Notes: generated by a model from the letters alone, not told the origin. Counted from the stretch's first letter, positions 1 to 5,704 are shown. The stretch is 7,228 bases of DNA from Deltaproteobacteria bacterium (GCA_013286765.1 JABDFB010000102.1:1-7228), one strand, 5' to 3'. Made by a program: numbers and translations.

Positions 1-1072
1 ACGGATGGGGCGCCTCATCCGAATGCATGCTAACAAGCGTGAGGAAATTACAGAGGCAAAGGCGGGCGAAATTGCTGCTACAGTGGGCTTACGCTTTACC
101 ACTACGGGCGATACCCTCTGCGACGAAAAACACCCCATCCTGCTCGAAAAAATGGAATTTCCGGATCCGGTGATTTCGATTGCGATCGAACCTAAAACCA
201 AGAGTGACGAAGAAAAATTGGCAAATGCTCTGAATCGACTTGCGATGGAAGATCCGTCTTTCCAAATTCAAACAAATGATGACACCGGGCAGACCCTGAT
301 TAAGGGAATGGGTGAACTTCATTTGGAAATTATCGTTGACCGGATGAAGAGAGAGTTCAAAGTCGATGCGAATGTGGGTCAGCCACAAGTGTCGTATAAA
401 GAAACCATTTCGCAATCGGCCCAGGGCGAGGGCAAGTTTATTAGGCAGTCGGGTGGAAAGGGCCAATATGGCCATTGTGTGATTCGATTAGAGCCCCTCG
501 AAGGAGCCTTTAGCAGCAGTAGTAGTGCTAGTAGTAAAGGATACCTATTTACAAATGCGATTAAGGGCGGCGCCATTCCTAAAGAATTTATTCCCGCGAT
601 CGAAAAAGGCATCCAAGAAGCCATGTTGGGTGGGATAGTTGCGGGATATCCGGCAATGGGAATTAAGGCGACCTTGTTGGATGGATCGTTTCACGATGTC
701 GATTCGACCGAGTTAGCCTACAAAATTGCTGCATCCATGGCTTTCAAAGACGCTGCAATTAAAGCCCGTCCATTGATATTGGAACCCATGATGGCTTGCG
801 AAGTGGTTTGCCCAGAGGAATATATGGGTGGTGTAATTGGGGATTTAAACAGTCGCAGAGGCAAAATTCTTAGTATGCAAGCGCGGCATCAATCGCGCGC
901 TCAAGTGATCAAAGCCGAAGTGCCTTTGGCAACCATGTTCGGTTATTCAACAGCTTTACGGTCTTCGTCTCAGGGGCGTGCCACTTATACGATGGAATTT
1001 TCGCATTACGCGGCAGTTCCATCTCATATTGGGGATGAAATTAAGGCCAAAGCTGGAATTAGGATTTTCTAA
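1..1072 (+). CDS. fusA: Elongation factor G, C-terminal half (5' end outside the window)
   Basis: EF-G is the GTPase that moves tRNA and mRNA through the ribosome after peptide bond formation and, with RRF, splits ribosomes. Only the last 356 residues are visible; the frame is open at the left edge (an Arg codon at 2-4 precedes the Met at 5), so that Met is internal. Counting from it, the end of domain II carries MHANKREE (7-14) and TTGDTLCD (33-40). Domain III carries GMGELHLEI (101-109). Domain IV carries the SGGKGQYG loop (149-156) and the HDVDS tip motif (230-234), which reaches the decoding centre. Domain V carries IGDLNSRRG (278-286). The GTPase domain lies upstream and cannot be checked. 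Oddities: a serine-rich insertion at 170-177, and Gly where [13 protein letters not shown] usually has Asp. The sequence reads as a functional main-type EF-G. tuf does not follow it. Confidence 0.97.
   Translation, partial: RMGRLIRMHANKREEITEAKAGEIAATVGLRFTTTGDTLCDEKHPILLEKMEFPDPVISIAIEPKTKSDEEKLANALNRLAMEDPSFQIQTNDDTGQTLIKGMGELHLEIIVDRMKREFKVDANVGQPQVSYKETISQSAQGEGKFIRQSGGKGQYGHCVIRLEPLEGAFSSSSSASSKGYLFTNAIKGGAIPKEFIPAIEKGIQEAMLGGIVAGYPAMGIKATLLDGSFHDVDSTELAYKIAASMAFKDAAIKARPLILEPMMACEVVCPEEYMGGVIGDLNSRRGKILSMQARHQSRAQVIKAEVPLATMFGYSTALRSSSQGRATYTMEFSHYAAVPSHIGDEIKAKAGIRIF
512..535 (+). repeat. Serine-codon tract (AGC/AGT repeat) inside fusA
   Basis: Eight consecutive codons read AGC AGC AGT AGT AGT GCT AGT AGT, giving five Ser, one Ala and two Ser. 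They sit in domain IV between the EPLEG strand and [12 protein letters not shown]. Family members I recall pass directly from a short EP-type turn to KGYEF, so this is an insertion of roughly eight residues in a surface loop. The codon repetition suggests it arose by replication slippage. Confidence 0.8.
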
Positions 1073-1108
1073 AAAACCTTATCTAGCCCGCATTTTCCGT
1101 TTTTTCTA

Positions 1109-1137
1109 TTGCGTTTAAATTTTCTAGCTTGTATATC
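1109..1137 (+). promoter_or_regulatory. Candidate sigma70-type promoter for the S10 operon
   Basis: A -35-like TTGCGT (1109-1114) is separated by exactly 17 bases from a -10-like TATATC (1132-1137). The spacer is AT-rich, as is the sequence just upstream. Transcription would begin near 1144, leaving a leader of about 120 bases ahead of rpsJ. Matches to the consensus are partial (TTG plus T in the -35; TATA in the -10), so this is a candidate only. Its place just ahead of two hairpins and rpsJ is what an S10 operon promoter would be expected to show. A promoter by chance in AT-rich DNA is the main alternative. Confidence 0.45.
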
Positions 1138-1156
1138 CGAAAGCTTCGGCAGTTTG

Positions 1157-1206
1157 AAAAGATAGATTGCCTGTCTGGCACATCCGGGGCAGGGGAACTA
1201 TCTTTT
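1157..1206 (+). promoter_or_regulatory. Long leader hairpin upstream of rpsJ (possible attenuator or autoregulatory element)
   Basis: AAAAGATAG (1157-1165) is perfectly complementary to CTATCTTTT (1198-1206). Inside it TT/AA (1167-1168 with 1196-1197), CCTG/CAGG (1170-1173 with 1190-1193) and CTGG/CCGG (1175-1178 with 1184-1187, one G-U) extend the stem to a CACAT loop at 1179-1183. The stem is followed by GTTT, so the 3' arm plus flank is U-rich (CTTTTGTTT), loosely like an attenuator. In E. coli the S10 leader holds hairpins through which L4 represses the operon. An equivalent role here is inferred from position only, since no sequence match to that leader was recognised. Confidence 0.6.
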
Positions 1207-1216
1207 GTTTAACAAG

Positions 1217-1237
1217 CCAGGTCAGCTTAAGGCCTGG
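1217..1237 (+). promoter_or_regulatory. Second leader hairpin upstream of rpsJ
   Basis: CCAGGTC (1217-1223) pairs with GGCCTGG (1231-1237), seven base pairs including one G-U, around an AGCTTAA loop (1224-1230). AAC (1211-1213) can add pairing with GTT (1238-1240) across a three-base bulge. It ends 13 bases before the rpsJ Shine-Dalgarno. With the hairpin at 1157-1206 it makes this short leader highly structured. Confidence 0.5.
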
Positions 1238-1250
1238 GTTTACCGTAATC

Positions 1251-1255
1251 AGGAG
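1251..1255 (+). promoter_or_regulatory. rpsJ ribosome binding site, decides the start
   Basis: AGGAG lies 8 bases before ATG at 1264 but only 2 bases before the in-frame GTG at 1258. Normal spacing favours the ATG, giving [13 protein letters not shown]. Confidence 0.85.
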
Positions 1256-1263
1256 ATGTGAAA

Positions 1264-1578
1264 ATGGCTGCGCTTGAACATAAAATTAGAATAAAACTGA
1301 AGGCATTTGACCACCGCGTATTGGACCAATCGGTTTGGGAAATCGTAAATACTGCAAAACGTACTGGAGCTACCGTTCGTGGCCCGATTCCACTACCGAC
1401 AGTCATTAATAAGTATTGCGTTTTAAGATCACCTCATGTAGACAAAAAATCTCGCGAACAGTTCGAAGTTCGAACTCATAAGCGATTGCTGGATATTCTT
1501 GAACCGACTCAGCAGACAGTCGATTCGTTGATGAAACTAGATTTGTCGGCCGGAGTGGATGTCGAGATTAAGTCCTAA
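1264..1578 (+). CDS. rpsJ: 30S ribosomal protein S10 (NusE)
   Basis: S10 belongs to the head of the 30S subunit and, with NusB, also acts as NusE in transcription antitermination and transcription-translation coupling. The 104-residue product has normal family length. It carries the early [15 protein letters not shown] strand-helix, the [16 protein letters not shown] segment and the [20 protein letters not shown] region, ending in DVEIKS. The ATG at 1264 is chosen over the GTG at 1258 because of its spacing from AGGAG at 1251-1255. It is the first gene of the S10 operon, preceded by a structured leader. Unusually, it is separated from rplC by 199 bases, where S10 operon genes are normally packed closely. 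The protein itself shows nothing odd. Confidence 0.98.
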   Translation: MAALEHKIRIKLKAFDHRVLDQSVWEIVNTAKRTGATVRGPIPLPTVINKYCVLRSPHVDKKSREQFEVRTHKRLLDILEPTQQTVDSLMKLDLSAGVDVEIKS

Positions 1579-1588
1579 TAATGGCGTG

Positions 1589-1605
1589 AGCTGATACTGC
1601 CAGCT
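1589..1605 (+). promoter_or_regulatory. Small hairpin just after rpsJ
   Basis: AGCTG (1589-1593) is complementary to CAGCT (1601-1605) around a seven-base loop, starting 10 bases after the rpsJ stop. TGGC (1582-1585) with GCCA (1599-1602) is a competing pairing. No T-run follows, so it is not an intrinsic terminator. It may be part of the structured rpsJ-rplC spacer, or a chance stem. Confidence 0.35.
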
Positions 1606-1633
1606 ACATTAGGGAAGGAAATGGGTAGACCGT

Positions 1634-1738
1634 TTTCAACCGCTGATCCTAGTTGGAAAGTCAGGTAGCGTTCATCGCCCTGCGTAAGCATCCGGAGGCA
1701 CAATCTTCCCGGTGATGCTGCAAGGTGGTTTGTTGAAA
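1634..1738 (+). promoter_or_regulatory. Candidate structured RNA (three-way junction) between rpsJ and rplC
   Basis: A closing helix P1 pairs TTTCAAC (1634-1640) with GTTGAAA (1732-1738). P2 starts on the next base: CGCTG (1641-1645) with TAGCG (1666-1670), then CCT (1648-1650) with AGG (1663-1665). After a three-base linker, P3 runs from 1674 to 1729: ATCGCC with GGTGGT (two G-U), TGC with GCA, AGCATC (1687-1692) with GATGCT (1714-1719), and GGAGG (1694-1698) with CTTCC (1705-1709) around a CACAAT loop. Two bases then lead back into P1. No known riboswitch or ribosomal-protein leader was recognised. The location suggests cis control of rplC and the genes after it, which is inference. The pairing was done by hand without energy calculation. 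Confidence 0.5.
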
Positions 1739-1748
1739 CAGAAAAAAA

Positions 1749-1765
1749 GGCGATTAGATTTCGCC
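1749..1765 (+). promoter_or_regulatory. Hairpin immediately ahead of the rplC ribosome binding site
   Basis: GGCGA (1749-1753) pairs with TCGCC (1761-1765) around TTAGATT. The stem ends two bases before the GGAG of rplC (1768-1771). GGCGAT (1749-1754) is also a perfect complement of ATCGCC at 1674-1679, the base of P3 in the upstream structure, so two exclusive folds are possible. Confidence 0.45.
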
Positions 1766-1767
1766 CT

Positions 1768-1771
1768 GGAG
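1768..1771 (+). promoter_or_regulatory. rplC ribosome binding site, supports the extended L3 start
   Basis: GGAG lies 6 bases before ATG at 1778. The next in-frame starts (TTG at codon 31, ATG at codon 45, inside the conserved GMTQ) have no comparable signal. The N-terminal extension of L3 is therefore probably translated. Confidence 0.8.
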
Positions 1772-1777
1772 TGACAT

Positions 1778-2524
1778 ATGGAACAAAAGCCAGAGGCACA
1801 GGTCGAGAGCGGAGAGTCCGCCACGACCAGTACTCAGAAAGATTTAGCTTCGCGTGAACGTGTAGCTTTGGCGCAGGGACGCGGCGGCATTCTTGGCATT
1901 AAGGCAGGGATGACCCAAGTTTATAGTGATAACGGTGACTCAATTGCGGTGACCGTTATTGATCTGAAGCCGAATGTTGTTACGCAGGTAAAGACGCTAG
2001 AAAAAAATGGTTACCAGGCAGTCCAGGTAGGCATTCTAGAGAGGAAGCCAAAAAGCGTAAGCAAGCCAGAACAAGGCCATGCCAAGACATCTGAGACGAC
2101 CGGATTTTACCACTACCAAGAATTACGTTTCAAAAAAGACGCTAAATTAGACGGAGTGGCTGTTGGAAAGGTACTTTCCCCAGATTTCATTAAAGCTGGA
2201 GACTTTGTAGATTTGATCGCGATTAGCAAAGGGAAAGGCTTTCAAGGCGGTATGAAGAGATTTCATATGGCCGGAGGCTATAAGTCACATGGTGCGTCGC
2301 TTTCTCATAGACAACTTGGTTCTATCGGAAATCGAGCTGATCCCGCAAAGTGTTTCAAGAACAAAAAGATGCCGGGACAAATGGGTAATGAAAGAGTGAC
2401 CGTTCAGAACGTAATGGTTGTTCGAGTGGATACTGAAAACCAGTTAATGCTCGTACACGGAAGCGTTCCTGGTCCTCGAAGTGGAATCGTTACCATTCGT
2501 CGAACAGTGAAGAACGCGGGGTAA
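1778..2524 (+). CDS. rplC: 50S ribosomal protein L3 with N-terminal extension
   Basis: L3 binds 23S rRNA early in 50S assembly and sends a loop towards the peptidyl transferase centre. The conserved protein starts at GILGIKAGMTQVYSDNG (37-53) and continues with KGKGFQGGMKRF (151-162), SHGASLSHRQLGSIG (170-184) and KKMPGQMGNERVTVQN (196-211). The product is 248 residues against about 209 in E. coli. Most of the excess is the first 36 residues, which are rich in Glu, Gln, Ser and Thr and start MEQKPEAQVESGES. The start is backed by GGAG six bases upstream. In the loop after GSIG the residue matching E. coli Gln150, which PrmB methylates, is Ala187. The nearby DPAKCFKNKKM differs from the common TPGRVFKGKKM. 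rplD follows after three bases. Confidence 0.97.
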   Translation: MEQKPEAQVESGESATTSTQKDLASRERVALAQGRGGILGIKAGMTQVYSDNGDSIAVTVIDLKPNVVTQVKTLEKNGYQAVQVGILERKPKSVSKPEQGHAKTSETTGFYHYQELRFKKDAKLDGVAVGKVLSPDFIKAGDFVDLIAISKGKGFQGGMKRFHMAGGYKSHGASLSHRQLGSIGNRADPAKCFKNKKMPGQMGNERVTVQNVMVVRVDTENQLMLVHGSVPGPRSGIVTIRRTVKNAG

Positions 2525-2527
2525 TTT

Positions 2528-3157
2528 ATGCCGAATTTAGATTTATTTAACCAAAACAAGGTAAAAGTAGGGACGGTAAAATTACGTGACGACGTGTTTG
2601 CCGTAAAAATTAACGTACCGCTGGTGCATCAGGTTTTAAAAGCTCAGCAAGCTGGCCGCAGACAAGGAACAGCGAAAACTAAGGTCAAATCAGAAGTTCG
2701 CGGTGGTGGACGTAAACCATTTCGTCAAAAAGGCACAGGAAACGCACGACAAGGGTCGACTCGTTCACCGCTACAGCCAGGCGGTGGTCAGAGCTTTGGT
2801 CCTATTCCAAGGTCCTATGAGCAACGTACCCCGAAAGAAATGATTAGGGGTGCTCTACGGTCCGCACTTTCGGATCGCGTAAAGGCTCAGCGAGTTTTAG
2901 TGATTGATGAATTTAAATTGGACGGATTTAAGACGAAGAATTTATTTCAAATTCTTAAAGATAAACTGAACATTGATAAAGCCCTGATTGTGGATGATAG
3001 AAATGAGAATCTAGAGCTCTCAGGTCGAAATATCCCAAATATAAAGGTTCTTCGAACCGAGGGATTAAATGTTTACGATATCGTGAGAAATCCGTGGTTA
3101 ATTGTGACCAAGCGTGCCGTAGAAGCGGTTGAAGCTCGCTTGGCACCAAGGGTTTGA
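2528..3157 (+). CDS. rplD: 50S ribosomal protein L4
   Basis: L4 folds around domain I of 23S rRNA and lines the constriction of the exit tunnel with a long loop. In E. coli it also represses its own operon through the S10 leader and binds RNase E. The 209 residues are normal length. The tunnel loop is plain at about 44-95, with VRGGGRKPFRQKGTGNARQG (58-77) and SPLQPGGGQSFGP after it. Asn72 sits where GTGRAR usually has Arg. The C-terminal half shows RVLVIDEFKLDGFKT (122-136) and a LNVYDIV motif near 180. The gap from rplC is three bases, and its own Shine-Dalgarno is poor (GGGG at 2518-2521), so coupling to rplC translation is likely. If this organism uses L4 feedback, the leader at 1144-1263 and the spacer at 1579-1777 are candidate targets. 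Confidence 0.98.
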   Translation: MPNLDLFNQNKVKVGTVKLRDDVFAVKINVPLVHQVLKAQQAGRRQGTAKTKVKSEVRGGGRKPFRQKGTGNARQGSTRSPLQPGGGQSFGPIPRSYEQRTPKEMIRGALRSALSDRVKAQRVLVIDEFKLDGFKTKNLFQILKDKLNIDKALIVDDRNENLELSGRNIPNIKVLRTEGLNVYDIVRNPWLIVTKRAVEAVEARLAPRV

Positions 3158-3160
3158 GGG
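3156..3160 (+). promoter_or_regulatory. rplW ribosome binding site overlapping the rplD stop, decides the start
   Basis: GAGGG overlaps the last two bases of the rplD TGA (3155-3157) and lies 8 bases before ATG at 3169. The in-frame TTG at 3154 overlaps this site and cannot be served by it, so ATG 3169 is the start. Confidence 0.85.
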
Positions 3161-3168
3161 TAACGATC

Positions 3169-3459
3169 ATGAGATCTATTTACGAAGTCATTCGAAGACC
3201 TATCATCAGCGAGAAAAGCACGGCGTTGTCAGAGATTGCCAATCGATATGTTTTTGAAGTCGCACCGAAAGCAAATAAGTACGAGATACGGGACGCTGTA
3301 CAAAGCATATTTAAGGTTAAGGTTCTGAGCGTTCGAACCATGATGATGCATGGGAAGATGAAGCGCGTTGGTCGTTTTGAGACAAAACGGCCGAATTGGA
3401 AAAAAGCGCTAGTTACTTTGGCTGAAGACCAAAAAATCGATTTCTTCCAAACAAAGTGA
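3169..3459 (+). CDS. rplW: 50S ribosomal protein L23
   Basis: L23 sits at the mouth of the exit tunnel and is the docking site for trigger factor and the signal recognition particle. The 96-residue product has normal length. The N-terminal IRRPIISEKS (8-17) is the family signature, and Glu15 in it corresponds to E. coli Glu18, needed for trigger factor binding. The RYVFEVAPKANKYEIRDAVQ segment, the exposed MMMHGKMKRVGRF loop and the closing NWKKALVTLAEDQKIDFF follow in family order. ATG 3169 is chosen over TTG 3154 because of the GAGGG site at 3156-3160. It lies 11 bases after rplD and 8 bases before rplB. Confidence 0.97.
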   Translation: MRSIYEVIRRPIISEKSTALSEIANRYVFEVAPKANKYEIRDAVQSIFKVKVLSVRTMMMHGKMKRVGRFETKRPNWKKALVTLAEDQKIDFFQTK

Positions 3460-3467
3460 GTTAAGTT

Positions 3468-4301
3468 ATGGGAATAAAGTCTTTTAAACCAGTTACTCCA
3501 TCGCTTCGATTTTTGAATGTTGCTGATTTTTCGGTCTTAACACCGAAAAAAGATCAGCCCCATCGCCCGAAAAAACTGACTAAGTCCCTTTCAAAGACCG
3601 GTGGTCGTAATCAGCTCGGTAAGATGACGGTTCGACATATCGGTGGTGGACATAAGCGTAAATACCGAGTCATCGATTTTAAGCGAGACAAGAAAGAAGT
3701 ACCAGCGAAGGTGGCTTCGCTTGAGTACGATCCAAATAGAACCGCTTATATCGCTCTTCTTAATTATAGCGATGGTGATAAACGTTATATTCTAGCACCG
3801 TTGAATCTTAACGTCGGTGATGCTGTGATTGCGAGCGATTCGGCAGATATTAAACCTGGGAATCATCTTTCTCTCTCTGTGATTCCAGTGGGCACCTTAA
3901 TCCATAATATTGAAATGGAGCCAGGCCGAGGTGGCAAATTAGCCCGTTCTGCTGGTGGTTATGCTCAGCTGATGGCAAAAGAAGGAGACTATTGCCAGGT
4001 TAAAATGCCTAGTGGTGAGATTCGGTTGATCCATGCGCGTTGCCAGGCATCGATCGGTCAGTTATCTAATACTGATCACGAAAACATAGCTATAGGTAAA
4101 GCAGGACGAAGTCGCTGGTTAGGAATTCGTCCAACAAATAGAGGTGTCTCGATGAACCCAATCGACCATCCACACGGTGGTGGTGAAGGAAAGTCATCGG
4201 GAGGTGGACACCCGAGAACGCCTTGGGGAGTACCCACCAAGGGATACAAGACTCGAAATAATAAGCGCACAGAGGCGTTTATTGTTAAACATCGTCGGTA
4301 A
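3468..4301 (+). CDS. rplB: 50S ribosomal protein L2
   Basis: L2 is one of the most conserved 50S proteins. It is needed for subunit joining and for the peptidyl transferase centre, and binds domain IV of 23S rRNA. The 277 residues are normal length. The N-terminal MGIKSFKP is followed by a variable stretch (10-40), then [20 protein letters not shown] (56-75), the SH3-like core with [35 protein letters not shown] (141-156) and RSAGGYAQL. The signature [13 protein letters not shown] is at 229-241 and includes the conserved histidines near the active centre. The Shine-Dalgarno is weak (GTGAG at 3456-3460), suggesting coupling to rplW. The stop codon TAA runs straight into the AAGGAG of rpsS. Confidence 0.98.
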   Translation: MGIKSFKPVTPSLRFLNVADFSVLTPKKDQPHRPKKLTKSLSKTGGRNQLGKMTVRHIGGGHKRKYRVIDFKRDKKEVPAKVASLEYDPNRTAYIALLNYSDGDKRYILAPLNLNVGDAVIASDSADIKPGNHLSLSVIPVGTLIHNIEMEPGRGGKLARSAGGYAQLMAKEGDYCQVKMPSGEIRLIHARCQASIGQLSNTDHENIAIGKAGRSRWLGIRPTNRGVSMNPIDHPHGGGEGKSSGGGHPRTPWGVPTKGYKTRNNKRTEAFIVKHRR

Positions 4302-4313
4302 GGAGAGTGAATC

Positions 4314-4670
4314 GTGGCCCGTTCAATTAAAAAAGGCCCTTTTTGTGATGAGCATCTTGTAAAGAAGGTGCAGACGGCGCGACAAGCGCAGGATCGAAAG
4401 GTCATTAAGACTTGGTCACGGCGATCTACTGTATTGCCGGATTTTGTTGGTTTGACTTTCGCAGTTCATAACGGGAAGAAATTTGTTCCTGTCTATGTCA
4501 CTGAAAATATGGTGGGTCATAAGTTAGGTGAGTTTTCTATGACTCGAACATTTCATGGGCATACACCCGCTGACAAAAAGGCTGCAGAAGGTGCACCTGC
4601 TCCAGCAGCAGCTGGGGGTGGCGGTAAACCAGCTGGCGGTGGCGCACCTGCGGGCGCTGCTAAGTCATGA
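4314..4670 (+). CDS. rpsS: 30S ribosomal protein S19 with Ala/Gly/Pro C-terminal extension
   Basis: S19 lies in the head of the 30S subunit, contacts S13 and helps form the bridge to the 50S; its C-terminal tail can approach A-site tRNA. It begins with GTG, eight bases after AGGAG (4301-4305), giving [15 protein letters not shown], the family start. The core continues with [44 protein letters not shown] and [14 protein letters not shown] (77-90). Most bacterial S19 proteins end here, at about 92 residues. This one runs on to 118 with a tail of Ala, Gly and Pro with two Lys, including [13 protein letters not shown] (98-110). The tail is in frame, ends in a clean TGA and is followed at normal distance by the rplV Shine-Dalgarno, so it is probably real. 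Confidence 0.97.
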   Translation: MARSIKKGPFCDEHLVKKVQTARQAQDRKVIKTWSRRSTVLPDFVGLTFAVHNGKKFVPVYVTENMVGHKLGEFSMTRTFHGHTPADKKAAEGAPAPAAAGGGGKPAGGGAPAGAAKS

Positions 4671-4686
4671 GTAGAGGAGTGATGTT

Positions 4687-5022
4687 ATGGAAGTGACGGC
4701 AAAATTAAGTTCTATTCGGATCACGCCTCGCAAAGTGGGTTTACTAGCGGATGAAATTCGAGGAAAGAATATTAACGTTGCATTGACTTATTTGCAGTTT
4801 TCTCCAAGAAAACGCACTGCTAAGACTTTGTATCAACTGCTGAAGAGTGCGGTCGCTAATGCGGACCAAAAAGGCACAGTGGACGTAGATACGCTTTTTG
4901 TGAAGCGGATTTTGGTTGGACCTGGGACCATGCTCAAGCGTTTCAGGCCGAGAGCAAAGGGGTCAGCATTTCGAATCAACAAGAAAACGAGTCATGTGAG
5001 CGTGGTGCTCGCAGAGCAGTAA
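4687..5022 (+). CDS. rplV: 50S ribosomal protein L22
   Basis: L22 binds all domains of 23S rRNA and its long beta-hairpin lines the exit tunnel next to L4, at the site of SecM-type stalling and macrolide action. The 111 residues match the usual length of about 110. Family motifs are [19 protein letters not shown] (9-27), [21 protein letters not shown] (39-59) and the hairpin tip [20 protein letters not shown] (85-104). No insertion or deletion is apparent in the hairpin. AGGAG at 4675-4679 lies seven bases before the ATG. An out-of-frame ATG at 4682 lies between them and is not a start. rpsC follows after 10 bases. Confidence 0.98.
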   Translation: MEVTAKLSSIRITPRKVGLLADEIRGKNINVALTYLQFSPRKRTAKTLYQLLKSAVANADQKGTVDVDTLFVKRILVGPGTMLKRFRPRAKGSAFRINKKTSHVSVVLAEQ

Positions 5023-5032
5023 TGAGGAGATT

Positions 5033-5704
5033 ATGGGCCAGAAAGTAAATCCAATTGGATTTCGATTAGGAATTACACGAACGTGGGATAGTCGTTGGTT
5101 TGCGAAGCGCGACTATAATCGACTACTTCATGAAGATCTTCAAGTGCGTGAGCATCTGAAGGACAAGCTTCACTCAGCAGGGATTGCTCGAATTGAAATC
5201 GAGCGCGCTGCGAACAAAGTGAAGATTAATGTGCACACTGCTCGACCAGGCATTGTCATCGGCAAAAAAGGTGCTGGGGTTGAGTCGCTCAAAAGTGACG
5301 TTCAAAAACTGTCAAAGAACGAAGTATTTTTGAACATTATCGAAGTGAAGAAGCCCGAGTCCAATGCAACTTTGATTGCTGAAAATGTCGCCTCCCAGCT
5401 TGAAAAGCGCGTTGCTTTCCGAAGAGCAATGAAGAAGTGTATGACTTCTGCCTTCAAACAGGGAATTAAAGGTATCAAGATTCGTGTTTCTGGTCGACTG
5501 GGTGGAGCTGAAATCGCTCGAACTGAGTGGTACAGCGAAGACAGCGTTCCTCTGCATACACTTAGAGCAAATATTGACTATGGAACTGCAGAAGCAAATA
5601 CGACATTCGGAGTGATTGGTGTGAAGGCATGGGTTTATCATGGTGAAGCTCCGACATTGAAGAAACAGGCTGCGATCGACGTAAAAGCGTCGCAGGGGGC
5701 ATGA
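5033..5704 (+). CDS. rpsC: 30S ribosomal protein S3
   Basis: S3 sits at the mRNA entry channel in the 30S head and, with S4 and S5, gives the ribosome its mRNA helicase activity. The 223 residues compare with 233 in E. coli; the C-terminal tail is somewhat shorter. The start [22 protein letters not shown] is canonical. The type II KH domain has [13 protein letters not shown] (74-86) with the GKKG loop at 77-80. The C-terminal domain has [10 protein letters not shown] (126-135), whose Arg130, Arg131 and Lys134 match the E. coli helicase residues, and [15 protein letters not shown] (153-167). Half of its 16 arginines use CGA, an uncommon choice in highly expressed genes of E. coli. Its TGA overlaps the AGGA that serves rplP. 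Confidence 0.98.
   Translation: MGQKVNPIGFRLGITRTWDSRWFAKRDYNRLLHEDLQVREHLKDKLHSAGIARIEIERAANKVKINVHTARPGIVIGKKGAGVESLKSDVQKLSKNEVFLNIIEVKKPESNATLIAENVASQLEKRVAFRRAMKKCMTSAFKQGIKGIKIRVSGRLGGAEIARTEWYSEDSVPLHTLRANIDYGTAEANTTFGVIGVKAWVYHGEAPTLKKQAAIDVKASQGA

Noticed and set aside
1076..1106. Possible intrinsic terminator after fusA
   Set aside because: There is a run of six T at 1100-1105, but no GC-rich inverted repeat precedes it. Only a weak AGG/CCT pairing across the stop codon can be drawn.
1258..1263. GTG at 1258 as rpsJ start
   Set aside because: It is only two bases from AGGAG. ATG 1264 has normal spacing and gives the canonical S10 N-terminus.
1611..1720. tRNA, tmRNA or group I intron in the rpsJ-rplC spacer
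   Set aside because: No T-loop GGTTCGAATCC-type sequence, no cloverleaf, no CCA end and no intron core pairing could be found, and both flanking genes are intact.
1733..1760. Promoter-like TTGAAA (1733-1738) and TAGATT (1755-1760) with 16-base spacing before rplC
   Set aside because: TTGAAA is already accounted for as the 3' arm of the closing helix, the -10 match is poor, and transcription would begin only about ten bases before the start codon, right at the ribosome binding site.
1575..1799. Antisense open reading frame of 74 codons spanning the rpsJ-rplC spacer
   Set aside because: It starts with GTG without a Shine-Dalgarno, resembles no family I know, and its extent is explained by chance plus overlap with rplC. 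The + strand structure explains the spacer better.
3154..3168. TTG at 3154 as rplW start
   Set aside because: It overlaps the rplD stop codon and the GAGGG site itself. ATG 3169 has eight-base spacing.
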